From Bryoerythrophyllum caledonicum (taxonomy: Eukaryota > Streptophyta > Bryopsida > Pottiales > Pottiaceae): a stretch of DNA of 64,000 nucleotides. Position numbers and translations under genes: made by a program. Shown here piece after piece: positions 51,058 through 62,700 of this stretch. Positions within the stretch are counted from its first letter, which is position 1. Every line of letters starts with the position of its first letter. The notes beneath the pieces are model-generated. The model was not told the DNA's origin, ran no database searches, and worked only from the letters and a program-made list of their open reading frames with translations. The stretch covers positions 18,402,593 through 18,466,592 of the forward strand of contig OZ020516.1 in assembly GCA_963971425.1 (NCBI GenBank), written 5' to 3'.

Positions 51058-52662
51058 TTACATCACCAAAAGGGCATTCAATATTAGTTTTTCATCATTG
51101 ATGAGTTTATGTTTTACCTCATCCGTGCGGGCGTCGATGTACTCTCGCATTTCACGAATAATGTCTTCCTTGAGGGAGGAGAGTTCCAATCAAAGTTGTT
51201 TGGGGCCTTCTTCCACAATCGCGGTCATCTCCTCCCGAAGGGTGTTGGTGGGGGTGGTCTTCATAGATGCCACCGTGTTAACCAATGTTGTGTTGATGTC
51301 ATTGAACCCCCATTTGTCTACCAAGGTGGCGGATGGGGTGTCAACTCCATCTAAGCTCTTTTGATGCAGGAGGACTTCTCCTTGATGTAGCCCAATGTTG
51401 AAGGTTTTGTTGAGGTGTTGTTGATACACAATGGGATTGATGACTTGGATGTTGGCGGATCCATTGTGCTTGCCTTCTATTTGCCTATGGAACCAGATAG
51501 TGACGATGTTCTTGGCTTGGAAGGCATGGATGATGGCAGACGTGGTGTCATCCACGCTCATGAGTATGGGTAGTTCTGACAGGGTTAGTGTCAGAGTATC
51601 CTTCTTGGCCCTATCGGAGGTGGAGAAGTCACGAGAACTACTAGCTTTGGCAGAGAGGATCTCTTGAAAGGTGGTGACTTGGTGGCGTTCTAATTTCTTG
51701 GCTTGTTTGGCAGTGGGTGCGATGATCGAGGCATGGGGCTCCGCTACCGCCTTCTGCACGTCCGTCACTTCAAATTCGAGGTTTCTAGAGAATCCTTTTT
51801 GTACCACGTCTTGGAAGAGTGCTCGTGCAGTGACTCCCTTCAAGTTGTCACTCTTAATGCGAACCGAGAGGCCCTGACGAGCCACCGCATGCCATGTTTG
51901 GCACACTTTCCCCAAGGATAGTCGACCCATGAGGTTAAGTGGCAAAACAAAGTATCGACTGCTGCGGAGGAGTGCTAAGGCATCCACCTCTGGGTGGAGG
52001 AAGTGGATCTTGATAATCCCTGAAAAAACATCCTTCTGTCCCTCTTTCTTAACCCCTTTGCAAAGAATTGCAAGAGGGTCAATAAGGTTAGTACCCAAAG
52101 ATATGTTCATGTGTACAAGTCTGGTTTTAACAAGTTTTTTAATGTCGTCATGGTATAGAGGATGATTAGGCAATTCAAAATATATGGCCACATGGAAGTC
52201 GTATCACAAACCGGTCTCTGGGTTAGTAGGGATGTTGAAGGGGACTTGAGTGATGTTGAAGTGTTGTCCTTCAACATCATCATTTCTTGCCTTGAGGTAG
52301 GATACCTGTGGAATACTGGGGTAAGTTATAGTTGCCTCCAACGCCTCTTCCGCTTCTCTTTTGGGTACACCTCTAGTGAGCATATCTGTCACAGTTTCCC
52401 CACTATGTATGATCTCTTGGCCAATGTCATGTGCCAGTTTCTCCATGATAGGGAAGCCAAGCCAGAATTTGAAGGTGGTGAAGTCAGGGTCTGAGACATG
52501 GGATATGCCATGGGTACTACTCCTAGGCTTCTTAGCAAGGTGTGGAGTGTCTATATTGGAGGATGTGGAGGTGTTCTCTATTGAGGGTTTTTTAGTGTAA
52601 AATGTAGGATTTTCGACGTCCAATGCTACCATGTCTAATACGGCCCGGGTTGGGTCCGTCAT
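51058..52662 (-). CDS. LINE copy 2 ORF1: RRM-like RNA-binding protein
   Basis: A single frame of 534 codons from ATG (MTDPTRAVLDM) to TAA, interrupted only by two in-frame stops (52,204-52,206 and 51,190-51,192). Domains parallel copy 1: KFWLGFPIMEKLAHDIG; first RRM-like unit (FHVAIYFEL, PLAILCKG, FSGIIKIHFLHP); second unit (TLTLTLSELP, IVTIWFHRQIEGKHNGSANI); DKWGFNDINTTLVNTVASM; and a charged helical tail (LKEDIIREMREYIDARTDEV). No cysteine knuckle. The absence of frameshifts, against a badly broken ORF2, may be chance or stronger past constraint. Confidence 0.65.
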
Positions 52663-52779
52663 ATTTGAGGGAGAGGTAGGGATAGCACTAGGCTTTGTCT
52701 TCCTTAGTCTTGTCCAGGAGTATTTTGGTGAGAGATGGAGGTTGCAATTATGGGAGAGAGGAGGTCGTTGGGAGGGTGA

Positions 52780-52990
52780 GAGGTGATAGTGGTAGGTCGA
52801 AGGGGATGGGAGAGGGTCGCAGGGGGTTAGAGAAGGAGGTTGGAAAGGGAGGAGGGTCGCAGGAAGGAGGTCGCAGAGAGTTGGAGGAGAGGTTTGTGAA
52901 GGGAGGAAGGTCGCAGGAGGGAGGTCGCTAGGGGGTGGGAGGTCGCTGGAGGAAGGAGGTCGTTGTTGGTAGGTCGATGAGGGGGGTCGT
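52780..52990 (+). repeat. G-rich GGAGGTCGC array
   Basis: Irregular repeats of GGAGG(A/G)AGGTCGCAGG on the plus strand, with many GGG runs. The transcribed (minus) strand is pyrimidine-rich. The plus strand could form quadruplexes; no coding role. Confidence 0.5.
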
Positions 52991-53186
52991 TGGTAAAACG
53001 TCATTGATCTCTAGCAGGTCGTTGTTGGGAGGTCTTTATTGCTCGGGGGTCTGTGTCCGTTGCAGTTTGCATGAGATTCGAAGGAGGGTCTAGACGTGCG
53101 TTTGCACATGAGCAGTCTATGGGAGTCTCTAATCGTTTGCTGCTTGTGCGGCTTTCTGTTCTTGGCTCGCTTATGATGTTTCTTGC

Positions 53187-53395
53187 TTGTGTACCGCCTG
53201 TGAGTCTTTGATTGCATGTGAGGGTCCCTCCTCTTGTATCGCCTGTATGCACCCTAACTTCGGGGGTCTCTTCTTGTGTGGAGTTCACATCACTTGATGT
53301 GCTTGCTTGTGTACCGCCTGTGAAGGTCCCTTCTCTTATATCGCCCGTATGCACGCTAACTGCGGGAGTCTCTTCTTGTGTGCAGTGGACGGCGG
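53187..53395. repeat. About 120-bp tandem duplication in LINE copy 2 leader
   Basis: Two units share GCTTGTGTACCGCCTGTGA, GGTCCCT.CTCTT.TATCGCC, TATGCAC.CTAACT.CGGG and GTCTCTTCTTGTGTG in order. Confidence 0.6.
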
Positions 53396-54739
53396 GGGTT
53401 CACTACTCCAGGTTCTCGGTGGTTTGCTTCGCCAGAGGGTTTGAATGCAGGGGGTCCCTGCTCGTGCACCGCCTACGGAAGTTCATGATCTTATTCGTGT
53501 TGGATCTTTGCGGCAGGGGGTTTGAGTGCGGGGGGTACTTACGCGTGCATGGACTGCGGGGGTTTCTTTTTGGGTGAGCTCAGTTCGTCGGGGGTTTCGG
53601 GTGTTGTATGAGGAGAGGAGAGTTGATGTGTTGCAGGAATCCGTGCGTGGGAAGGGGGCTAGAGGGGGAGGGAGAGGGGGGGCAATGAGGTTGGTTGAGA
53701 GGGAGAAGATCATGTTGCAAAGAGGAGGAAAGGGGAAGGGAGAGAGGGGGGGCGGGTGGGAGTTGATCTTGTTGTAGAGAGAAAATGGTTGTACAGGTTG
53801 AGAGGAGTTGAGGGTTTTTCAAGTGAACTTACCTTTTTTTTGCCTTGTATTCTTGTTTCTTCTTGTTCATGCGATGTTTGTCGTTGTATTGGTGTTGTTG
53901 GTCTGTTGGTCGCCTTTAGGGAGCCGCTTCTAGATCGTTTATCGCTATTGGCGCTAACGTGTGTAGTTGTAATGGTGTCGCAGATTGCTTGTGGATGCGC
54001 ACGGAGTAGCTCCGGGTTGGCATCTTGGTTTTATCCGCGTGTTTGTTGCTTAAATCTGCAAGAATTTTGCCAGCGCTGTTGCATGCGGCATGCAGATACA
54101 CACTTCCTATGATTGTGCCTACAGGTTAGAGGATTAGTGACAAGGTGGGTGTGCGTAGTGTTGTGCCTAGTGTGCGCGTGGGTTGAGGTGCTGTGACTAC
54201 TGTGTGTGATGTGCCTATGAAGAGAGATCCATAATATATAAAAACAATGTGATGAGTTAAGTATAACCTGAAGTGGTGGAAAGTTGATGCCGGATACCGT
54301 TGTCGAGTTGATCTCTTGCTCAATCTTGTATGTGGAATGTCTGGGTCGGGAAATGAAGAAGAGACTTATGAGAGGTAGCAGATCTACTGTAAGCTCACCA
54401 GATCTGGGTCAGATCTTACCTCTAACGGCTCGCAGATATGGATCTATGCACCAACACAAAAATCCTCGCTCTCAGATCCACTTTTACATAAATCAATCCC
54501 TCCTACACATTTCGTGGTCAACTAGCCTCAGATTTGGTGTGCGAGCACTTCCCAACACAAAATTCTACTTCCCAAACCTCTCTGCAGCTCAGATCTACAG
54601 CTTATGGAGGCTCTTAACAAGGCCAACCACTCTTGTCGCCCATAAATCTTACTTCTGAGGCTAAGTCCTTCCTAATCCCTCACCAGAAAAAACGGAGCTC
54701 ATCTAGACCTCATCTCTCCACACACCATACTCGAATCTA

Positions 54740-55619
54740 GAAGAAGAACGTCGGTCTCCAAAGGGGGCCGGCGTGAATAAAATGTCCGTTCATTCCACCA
54801 CCAAGTCCATGCCCACCGGGCATGGGTTAGTAGTATGGAACTACTTCCCCCTTTCGAGGGTCGACACTATGTACCCAGTAACAAGTAGCCAAGAACAAAG
54901 GACCAAGGTCCCAAAAGTCTCCAAAAGAGAGAGGGCGTGTATAGTGAAATGCATATGTTAGTCTATTTAGGGGGTTCGAAGCGTTAGGAAGGGATTGGTT
55001 GTTTTCAAGTTTTCGTTTATGCAGGAGTATTGACATAGCATGTTGAATTGCAATAATGTTAATATTTGAAAAAGTGGTATTGATTGAAGTAATGGGGATT
55101 TTAAATGTTTCTTCGAGGGTAGTCATTGAGGGAACGAAGGTGGTGGCTCTAGCACCTGCGGTGATGACAATGAGGGGGTCAACTTTCCATCCTAGTGCTT
55201 GAATATCGTCAAATAGTGGTTGATATTTCTTTGTTTTGTTTGCAATAGTGTCCGGAGAGAATCTATCATTGCAATATGTGAATTCAATAAACTGAATAGT
55301 GAGACTAGGGTCTATGTGGTTTGGTGGGGGGTCTTTGTATGATAGTCTTCTAACACATAGTAGGTCCGGTTTGAATCTTGCATTACAGTGGCATCTTTGG
55401 GTGCAACAAATGCATGGTAATAGCCAAGGAGGGACCGTATTTTCTTGTGGGTTGTCATTAAAGGTTCCGGCATTCATGAGAATGAAGCACCGGGATTTGG
55501 TTGATGATACAAGTAGTTTACGAATAGCCCATACGGCTTTGTTGTGTCTTTTGACAATAAGTGAGTGTATGTGGGGGTTTTAGCACTTGAGTAAGACAAG
55601 TAGCCATGTGTCCGGGTCC
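54740..55619 (-). mobile_element. LINE copy 4, 5'-truncated (880 bp)
   Basis: Bounded by the perfect 12-bp duplication TACTCGAATCTA (54,728-54,739 and 55,620-55,631), flush with the TTC tail. Contains only the 3' end of the family: the C-terminal PD-(D/E)XK-like domain in one open frame from about 55,590 (FKPDLLCVRRLSYKDP, IQFIEFTYCNDRF, GWKVDPLIVITAGARAT) and the 3' UTR stem-loops. Closest to copies 1 and 3. Typical 5' truncation by target-primed reverse transcription; probably young. Confidence 0.85.
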
Positions 55620-55626
55620 TACTCGA

Positions 55627-55839
55627 ATCTATACAAAGTGTACATTTCATTGAGACTCCACTTCACGAAAGTCATTGTATTGCATCGATTTTGGTGGTGC
55701 GGATCCGAGTACATGCTCATCTTTTTCCACCTCTAAAAATTCCTCAAATTTTCTACTAAGGTGGCTTCTAGCGCTTGCTACAAAGGATAACGTGCCCAAA
55801 ACAACCCAAAAAGATCCAAAAAAGGTCACTTCTCTTTAA
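55627..55839. mobile_element. TTAA MITE, right part, split by LINE copy 2
   Basis: Continues the element begun at 43,285 (starting with the TSD copy) and ends at TTAA 55,836-55,839. It aligns with about 610-852 (TCCACCTCT/TCCATCTCT, GGTGGCTTCTAGCGCTT/GGTAGCTAGAAGCTTTT, AAAAAGATCC/AAAAAAATCC). A further TTAACCCTTTACTGCCC start overlaps its last bases, suggesting a tandem neighbour. Confidence 0.55.
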
Positions 55840-57146
55840 CCCTTTACTGCCCATGAAGCCCAAAATGGGATTCCAGAGGTGCTAAAACTCAATTTGCATG
55901 AAATCCATGAGCACACATTTCATGAACACTCTCCAACAATCAGATCATGATTTGGAGTTATGGAACTCTTGGAAAAGCTAGGAATACAACACAAAATACA
56001 TCAGATACACTAAGGGCCGCTTCACACTTGGTCGCCAAATCGAGAGGCCGTCGATTTCCACCAATGAGATTGCTAGAATGGCCAAAGTCCAGACCTTGGG
56101 CCTTCACACTTGTGCCCAAACTCCAAAGGCCATCGTCCTACATGGCAACACTTTTGGGTAGTTTTGGCGCCAAAGCGACGGCCTCTCGAGCAAAACTTAG
56201 GTCGCCCATTTTGCTCGACCTAAACTACAATCGAGAGTCCGTCGATTTTTTTTATTAATATAATCAAAAAGTGACAAGATCTAGACCGTTAGATGAAAGA
56301 GACCGAATTTTTGGGCTGATTTTTTTTGGCTGATTTTTTTGGCTGATTTTTTTGGACTGATTTTGATTGGCTGATTTTTTTGGGCTGATTTTTTTTGGAG
56401 TAATGATATGGGGTTTGGACTTTGGACTTGGCCTTTGGGGCTTCACACCACGACTGGCCAAACCTTCAACCTATATTATTTTATGTATTTTTTTGGCAAA
56501 AAAGTTTGGCCTCTCGCCATAGTTTGGCCACTCATTTTGACGGTCGGCCTCTCGACTTGGGCATAGTGTGAAGCGGCCCTAAAATACAGTGAATACCACA
56601 CCACATACTATGTTGTATTTCACACACATGCACTTTGATTTTGGTCTTAAACGTTGATTGAACTTCGTCTTTGAGACATTCTTCATTGTTTTGTGATTGT
56701 TGATCTCTCTCTACACATACAAAATTTCCGTTTTGATTTGAATAAGGTTGGAACATTTCTGTATATAATCAAGTAGAAAAAAACAAAAAAAAATCACCAA
56801 TAATTGTATATAAATAAATTCTTCACATATGATATGACAATGCGGAGCTATCAACCTAGTGCACATGTGAGCCACTTTTATTCAAAGTAAAAAAAATTCG
56901 TGCAAGAATCCATTGATGGTTAAACTAGTACACCCTCCAAAATCCACAGTTTTCACTACCAATATATGGTAACTTTAAACACTATAATCTATTCCATCAA
57001 AGGTTGGATGTTGTGCAAAATTTCCCCAAGTTCAAGTCATGGGTTAAGTTCAAATTTGTAAGGTTAGATATTAATAGTAGACATTGTATGTCCATCAAAT
57101 TCGGTTCAAAGAGAAAAAAATCAGCAGAAATCTTGGTTTTTCCAAA
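55840..57146. repeat. AT-rich repeat DNA related to 42.8-43.3 kb
   Basis: Motif order matches 42,838-43,288 on the same strand, interrupted by the PIF/Harbinger-type MITE at 56,014-56,579. The end abuts the TTC tail of LINE copy 3. No gene. Confidence 0.45.
56011..56582. mobile_element. PIF/Harbinger (Tourist-like) MITE, 566 bp
   Basis: TSD TAA at 56,011-56,013 and 56,580-56,582. Perfect 15-bp termini GGGCCGCTTCACACT (56,014-56,028) and complement (56,565-56,579), with diverged inverted similarity extending inward (CGAGAGGCCG). The 3-bp TWA-type target and GGGCC start are standard for PIF/Harbinger. The interior carries a T-rich tandem phrase TTTTTTTGGCTGA (56,310-56,400). No transposase. 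Confidence 0.8.
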
Positions 57147-57375
57147 GAAGAAGAAGAAGAACGCCGGTCACCGAAGGAGGCCGGCGTGAATAAAGTGTCT
57201 GTTCGTTCCACTACCAAGACCAAGTCCACCGGACATGGAATTAGTGAGTTGGAACTACTTCCCCCTTCGGGGGTAGACACTATGTATCCGGTAACAAGTA
57301 ACCAATAACAAGGGACCAAGGTCCCACATGTCTCCAAACTATAAAGGGCGCGTACTGTGGAGTGTAAATGTAGAT

Positions 57376-59685
57376 CTATGGAGGGGTGTTCGATGCATCC
57401 GGAAGGGGTTGGTTATTTTCTAATTTGCGTTTATGCAGGAGTATCGACATAGCGTGTTGGATTGCGATAGTGTTAATATCTGAGAAAGTGGTTTTGATTG
57501 AGGTGATGGGGATTTTAAATGTTTCTTCAAGGGTTGTCATTGAGGGAATAAAGGTGGTGGCTCTGGCACCCGCAGTGATGACGATGAGGGGGTCTACTTT
57601 CCATCCCAGTGCTTGAATATCTTCAAGTAATGGTTGGTATTTGTTTGTTTTGTTAGTAATAGTGTCCGGAGAGAATCTATCATTGCAGTATGTGAATTCA
57701 ACAAATTGGATAGTGAGACTTGGGTCTATGTGGTTTGGTGGGGGGTCTTTATATGAAAGTCCTTTAACACATAATAGGTCCGGTTTGAATCTTGCATTGC
57801 ATTGGCATCTTTGAGTATGACAAGTGCATGGTAGTAGCCAAGGAGGGACCGTGTTTTCTTGTGGGTTGTCATTAAAGGTACCGGCATTCATGAGAATGAA
57901 GCACCGGGATTTGGTTGATGATATAAGTAGTTTTCGAATAGCCCATACTGCTTTGTTGTGTCTTTTGACAATTAGTGAGTGTTTATGGGGGTTTTGGCAT
58001 TTGAGTAAGACATGTAGCCATGTGTCCGGGTCCGTGGTGTTGCAAATTGAACATGTTATTGTGGGAAATCTTTCTATTCCGAAGAAGAGTTGTTTGCGTG
58101 CATTTCCCATGTATTGTCCGGTACGGAATTTGAATAGGCATGTGATTTGTGAGTCCGTAATTATGGGGTTTTTCCAAAAGTTGTTGGACATTTCATTGTG
58201 GATATTTGGGTTGCCGGTCCATTTATCAATATTGGGGAAATTTTCTGTGAGTATTTCCAGGTTATTTATAAGGTCATGTTTTTTGAGGTATTTGTCCAAG
58301 AATCGTATGGGACCTTTATCGGGAGTATCGCCCATAGAGGGCCATTCATATCTGTGGAAGTAATATGGAGTGGCATGAGCGTGTTCGTATGGGTGTTCAG
58401 CATTTTTGTGGGTTTTTTCTCTGCCTTCTTTAGCGAGTTTGTCGGCTTATTCATTGCCGTTGATATTAGCGTGAGCACGGACTTTGTGGAGTGTAGTAGG
58501 TTGTGTTCTATTTTGGAGCATTGTGACCATAGATGTAAGGATAGTTTTGTCCGGGTGACTGTTGTGTAAAGTAGGGTGTTTTATGTGAGTATTAAGGAGA
58601 TGTAATACATTTATGCAATCTGTAAAAATGTGGGCCGGTTCGTCTGGGTATTGGATGGTGATTATCTTAAGGGTTTTGTGTATGGCCATCATTTCGGCTC
58701 TTAGAATATTTTGGAGTCCATGTAGTCTTTTCCCTAGTTTTATCTGTTTGGTTGAATTATATATTCCATATCCAGCTTTTTCTCGATGCCAGTGTCCTGG
58801 GCTTACTTCAGTTGGTTCTTTAAAGGAACCATCAGTGTAGTAGCTAAAGTTGGGGTCAAATTTGGGGACGGTATTGATTTGGTAGTTGGAAAGTGGGAGG
58901 TTAAATTTGGTAACTGGTAATGCGGAGATGTTTGTGTGGGGTGTTTTAGACCATTTTTTGTTCCGGTTTACACGGATTGGGGTTTGTGTGGGAGGGGCAA
59001 TTGCGGTGTATACCTTGTTGATGTTTAGATTTTTTGCTATCATAGTGAGATGAGTGAGGTTTTCTAGAGTACCTATTTCCCGAGTTTGGTGATGTATACA
59101 CAGAATACGTAGGTTTGCGGGTTCGAGGCGGGGGGTTTGTGTTTGTGGTGGTATAGTGGGTTCTTTGTATGTCATAGAGTCGGCTTCAAATAGTACTATG
59201 ATGTGAGAGTCCGGGAATGGGCCTAAGTGGGGATTAGGATTGTGGTACCAGTGGGTGTCGGGAGAAATAATAATGGTAATGTTGTGGTTGGGATCTTTGT
59301 TTGCCGCTAGACGTGCCCAATGTATTGCTTGTAGTGTTTCTTCTTCGTTGTGAGGGTGTGCAAGGCCTATTCCACTCCATCTATGATCAAAAGCTTTCCC
59401 AAGAGAACCAAAGATCATATCCCGTTCGAATGGAGAGTAGAATTTTGAGATTTTTGTGGAGCATGTGACGGGGGATGAGAAGTATGAGTGTGTGATATTC
59501 ATAGATGTAATGAGGTAGTCCAATATAGGATCGGGTATTGTGTAGTGTGCATTTTTAAGGGGGTCATTTTTGGGGATTCGGTATTTATATCTTTGGTATA
59601 GCCAGACAATTTCGGTTTCAAATGTTTGGGGTATTGGTTCAATATTAATGGGGGTTTGTAGTGCATTGTGATATTGGTTCCACAA
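57376..59685 (-). CDS. LINE copy 3 ORF2, RNase H / CCHC / PD-(D/E)XK-like part
   Basis: RNase H motifs YYTDGSF, RAEMMAIHKTL, HIFTDCINVLHLL and HANINGNE-stop-ADKLAKEG; a single CAA-to-TAA stop (58,447-58,449) splits an otherwise continuous frame. The knuckle C-x2-C-x9-H-x4-C and the end domain (FKPDLLCVKGLSYKDP, VEFTYCNDRF, GWKVDPLIVITAGARAT) are intact, as is the normal C-terminus near 57,376. The upstream conserved region starts WNQYHNALQTPINIEP. Separated from the RT part by a frameshift in the linker upstream of 59.7 kb. Confidence 0.82.
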
Positions 59686-59714
59686 CCAGTGTAGTCTAAC
59701 GAGTGGTATGGTTA

Positions 59715-62700
59715 TTAGGTATCTACCAGTATCTTCGTATATGTTGACATTCTCTTGTTGTATTCTGATCGTGTTTGTTTGTGCGAGGATGTCAGTTTCA
59801 GGGTTGCATTCGGTTGTAAAGATGTTGAGGAGGGGGATAATAAGAGGTGGCGTGACAAATCTTCTGTCTCGAGGTTGTGCTTGGGGTGGTGTATTTGTAT
59901 GATATTCTGGTAATAACTGTTTTGAGTACTAAGGTAGTATTGTGTAAGGATTTCGGTGTTGTGTGAAGAAGCGTTTGGGTTGTGCCAAGGGAAAAGGTTC
60001 CTTTGCGGGAGCCATTTGGTGTAGGTTGTGTTATTGTGAAACCAATGGCATAGGTATGATGTGTATTGTTTACTAATGTTGTTGGAGTCAATGTACTTTC
60101 TGTGTTTGTGCGCGGTTATGTTGTTTATTGGGTGCATAGAGGGATTTTTTAATATATTTGGTAGAGGGGTGGGTGGTCGTAAATGTGACGGGTTTGGAGG
60201 GATTAGCGGGGGGTTGATGTTAGGGTGGATGTCATTATGGCCAGTGATGTATTGGTTTTTGAGTGTGTAAGGTGGGGCGTGAGTGGTGCAAGGGATTGGG
60301 CATATAGGGAGGCATAAAGGTTTACAAAATAATTGTTGGGCAATTTTTAATGCACTTTTTACTAATTTATGAGGGGTGCCGTAGTATGTTTTGTAGTTCT
60401 TGTCATTCATAAGTTGTATTCCATTTGGTAGTATGATTTGTTTTAGGTCGGTAATGTTTGCTGAGAGAAGTTTTTGTAAGAGTTTGGCGGATAATTGTCG
60501 GTCAAGTCTAGGGAGATTGTGTATTTCATTTGCCCAATTTTGTTCAAGTGGTGTTGGGTCTAGTAGGAAGTTTTCTAGTGTACTTTTGAGGAATGTTTGT
60601 CCTACTGTTTTAAGTAGAAAAAGTGTACGGGAAATAGGGGACCTTAGGCAATCAGTTTTTTTAAGTCTTTGGAGGTGTTGTGCTCCTCCGTATATGGCAA
60701 GGATGTGCTGAAGGAGTCCACTATAAATTAGCCCGAGTCGTCCCTTGTCATTAAGTGCATTTTGGAGTTGTTCTCCAATGCAACGTAGATAGGCGTTTTT
60801 TAAGGAGAAGGCTTCTAATCCAAATAGTTCGTGGGGGAGTTGTGTTATGACATTAGGCGTACATTTAGGGAGACCACATACTTTCTTTTGTATAGCTATG
60901 ATTTTTTTATCAAGTCTTTTTATGGCAGGCATGGAGTAGGGGACCGCATAAAAACTATATGCGATACCCGGTCGTATGACGGTATCTATCATTTTTATTT
61001 TTTGTTGTAATGTTGCCGGACATAGTGCGAGTTCATTACATTGTTTAATAAGTTTTGTAGTAGTAGCGTGGGTTTGGATTTTCCATTTTAACGATGGAAC
61101 TAGGTTTATTCCAAGGTATATGTATGGTTGGTTTTGGTTTAGTACTGGAATTGGTTGGTTACGATAGTGGATGTTGGTAGCTTGGGTAAGGGCTTTGAAG
61201 GCAGTCGGATTTATTTTGGATTTGTTTGGGCATCCAGTTACTGCACATTTTTGGACCCCAAGTTCCATCCCGGACCATAGACAAAATTTGTCTATTTTGT
61301 CTATTTGAAGTTGGAGTGATTTGAGACTTCCGGAGATGGCCGCTAGATCGTCCGCATATGCGGCAGAGTTTACGGTGACTTTTGAAGTGCCAAATGTGTA
61401 ACCATTATTACCTCTTTGAAGCCATCTCAGTAGAGGTTCTAGAAAGATAATAAAGAGGTATGGACTCAGTGTGTCACCTTGGATGGTGCCCCGTTGGATA
61501 GGGATAGGACGTGTGTTACCAAAGAATTCTCCAATGTATGTAGTGGTAGATTGGGAGTATATATTGCCTACTAGAGTGACTGCATCTTCCGGGTATCCAA
61601 GATCACTCATGATGGCTAGCAGTCGAGGATGGTCAATGGAACCAAATGCGTTTTTGAAATCAATGTAGAGTATGTAAATATCTTTATTAGTAAATCTTGC
61701 ATCCTCGAGTGCGGCAATGAGGGTTTGGAGTTGTCGTGTGGTGCTTCTTTCCGCTCTAAATCCTTCTTGGCTTTCGTGTAGTATTTGGTGTATTTCTCCG
61801 TAGGCCGATAGTAGTGATGTCAATGTACTAGTATATAATTTGTAAATGGTGTTGGCTAGGGCAATGGGTCGGTGGTTAGGTAGCACAGATGGGTTGCCTT
61901 TTTTGTATAATAAGATTGTTAAGCTTGTTTTCCAAGAGGCGGGGATAGATTTTTGTTTATAACAGTGAAGGAAGAATAATGATAGAAGGTCGTGGAATCT
62001 TGGGGGCATGTTTTTCAGGATTGAGTTAGGTATGTGGTCCGGGCCGGGGGCTTTGTTGGTTCCTAAATTTTTTAGGCACATGTTGTATGTGTCTTTGTTG
62101 TAATATGTATGGAGAGGTATTGTTGGTTCGCCTCTTTTATCAATAGTGAATCCGTCCAAATCATGCCACGGATATTGTCTAACACCACACGTGCATGTTG
62201 ATGTATGTTGTAGTTGGAAGTGGCATGTAGGAGTGGTTGGTCTATTGTTTATGGATTGTTGGAGATGTATTTCGTTTGCAATGTCCTCTGGACTGGTTAA
62301 AATGTTGTTGTTTTGGTCTAAAATGCAGTCTAGTGGCAGATTTGTGTTATTTTTAAAGATTTTTCTGTTAATCTTTTTTGGGCTAGTTTCGTATAGTTGA
62401 CGATACTTAGAAATGGCTTTTTTGACACATTCTTTTGCATATTTTGTAGTGATTTTTCGAGCTTCTTTGTTGGCAGTATTAGGTATGGTTGCAATGTCTT
62501 TTAGCCAATTTTCGTGAGGGGTGTTGGGAGGTGGTATTTGTGAGATTTGAGGGTGATGGAGGTTTTGTAGTTCGGAGAGTATGGGGTGGGTATGCCAATT
62601 ACGGTTAGTTTTAGCAACATAAATTGTTTTACGAATGGTATGGTATGTCGCAAGATGTTGTTTCCACTTTTTAGCTAGTTTTCTCGGGAGATACCCGCCT

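Larger units (their letters stand above)
52663..54727 (-). promoter_or_regulatory. LINE copy 2 5' leader
   Basis: Leader of about 2.1 kb with AG|GTAAG donors on minus at 53,829 and 54,416, comparable to copy 1, and its own tandem repeats (a GGAGGTCGC-rich purine array at 52,780-52,990 and a 120-bp duplication at 53,187-53,395). Sequence identity to the copy 1 leader is low apart from AGATCT-rich stretches near the 5' end, so leaders evolve quickly. Confidence 0.45.
43373..55626 (-). mobile_element. Giant LINE, copy 2 (older, with nested insertions)
   Basis: Flanked by ATCTACACAAAGAGTA (43,357-43,372) and ATCTATACAAAGTGTA (55,627-55,642): a 16-bp TSD with two changes. Removing it restores a TTAA MITE, which independently supports both ends. 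It has the same order as copy 1: leader, ORF1 (52,662-51,058), a 0.8-kb linker, ORF2 with 2A at 50,195, and a 3' UTR with TTC tail. ORF2 is broken many times. Without the nested SINE-like element (49,730-49,978) and LINE copy 4 (54,740-55,619) it is about 11.1 kb. Divergence and TSD decay make it older than copy 1. Confidence 0.75.
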
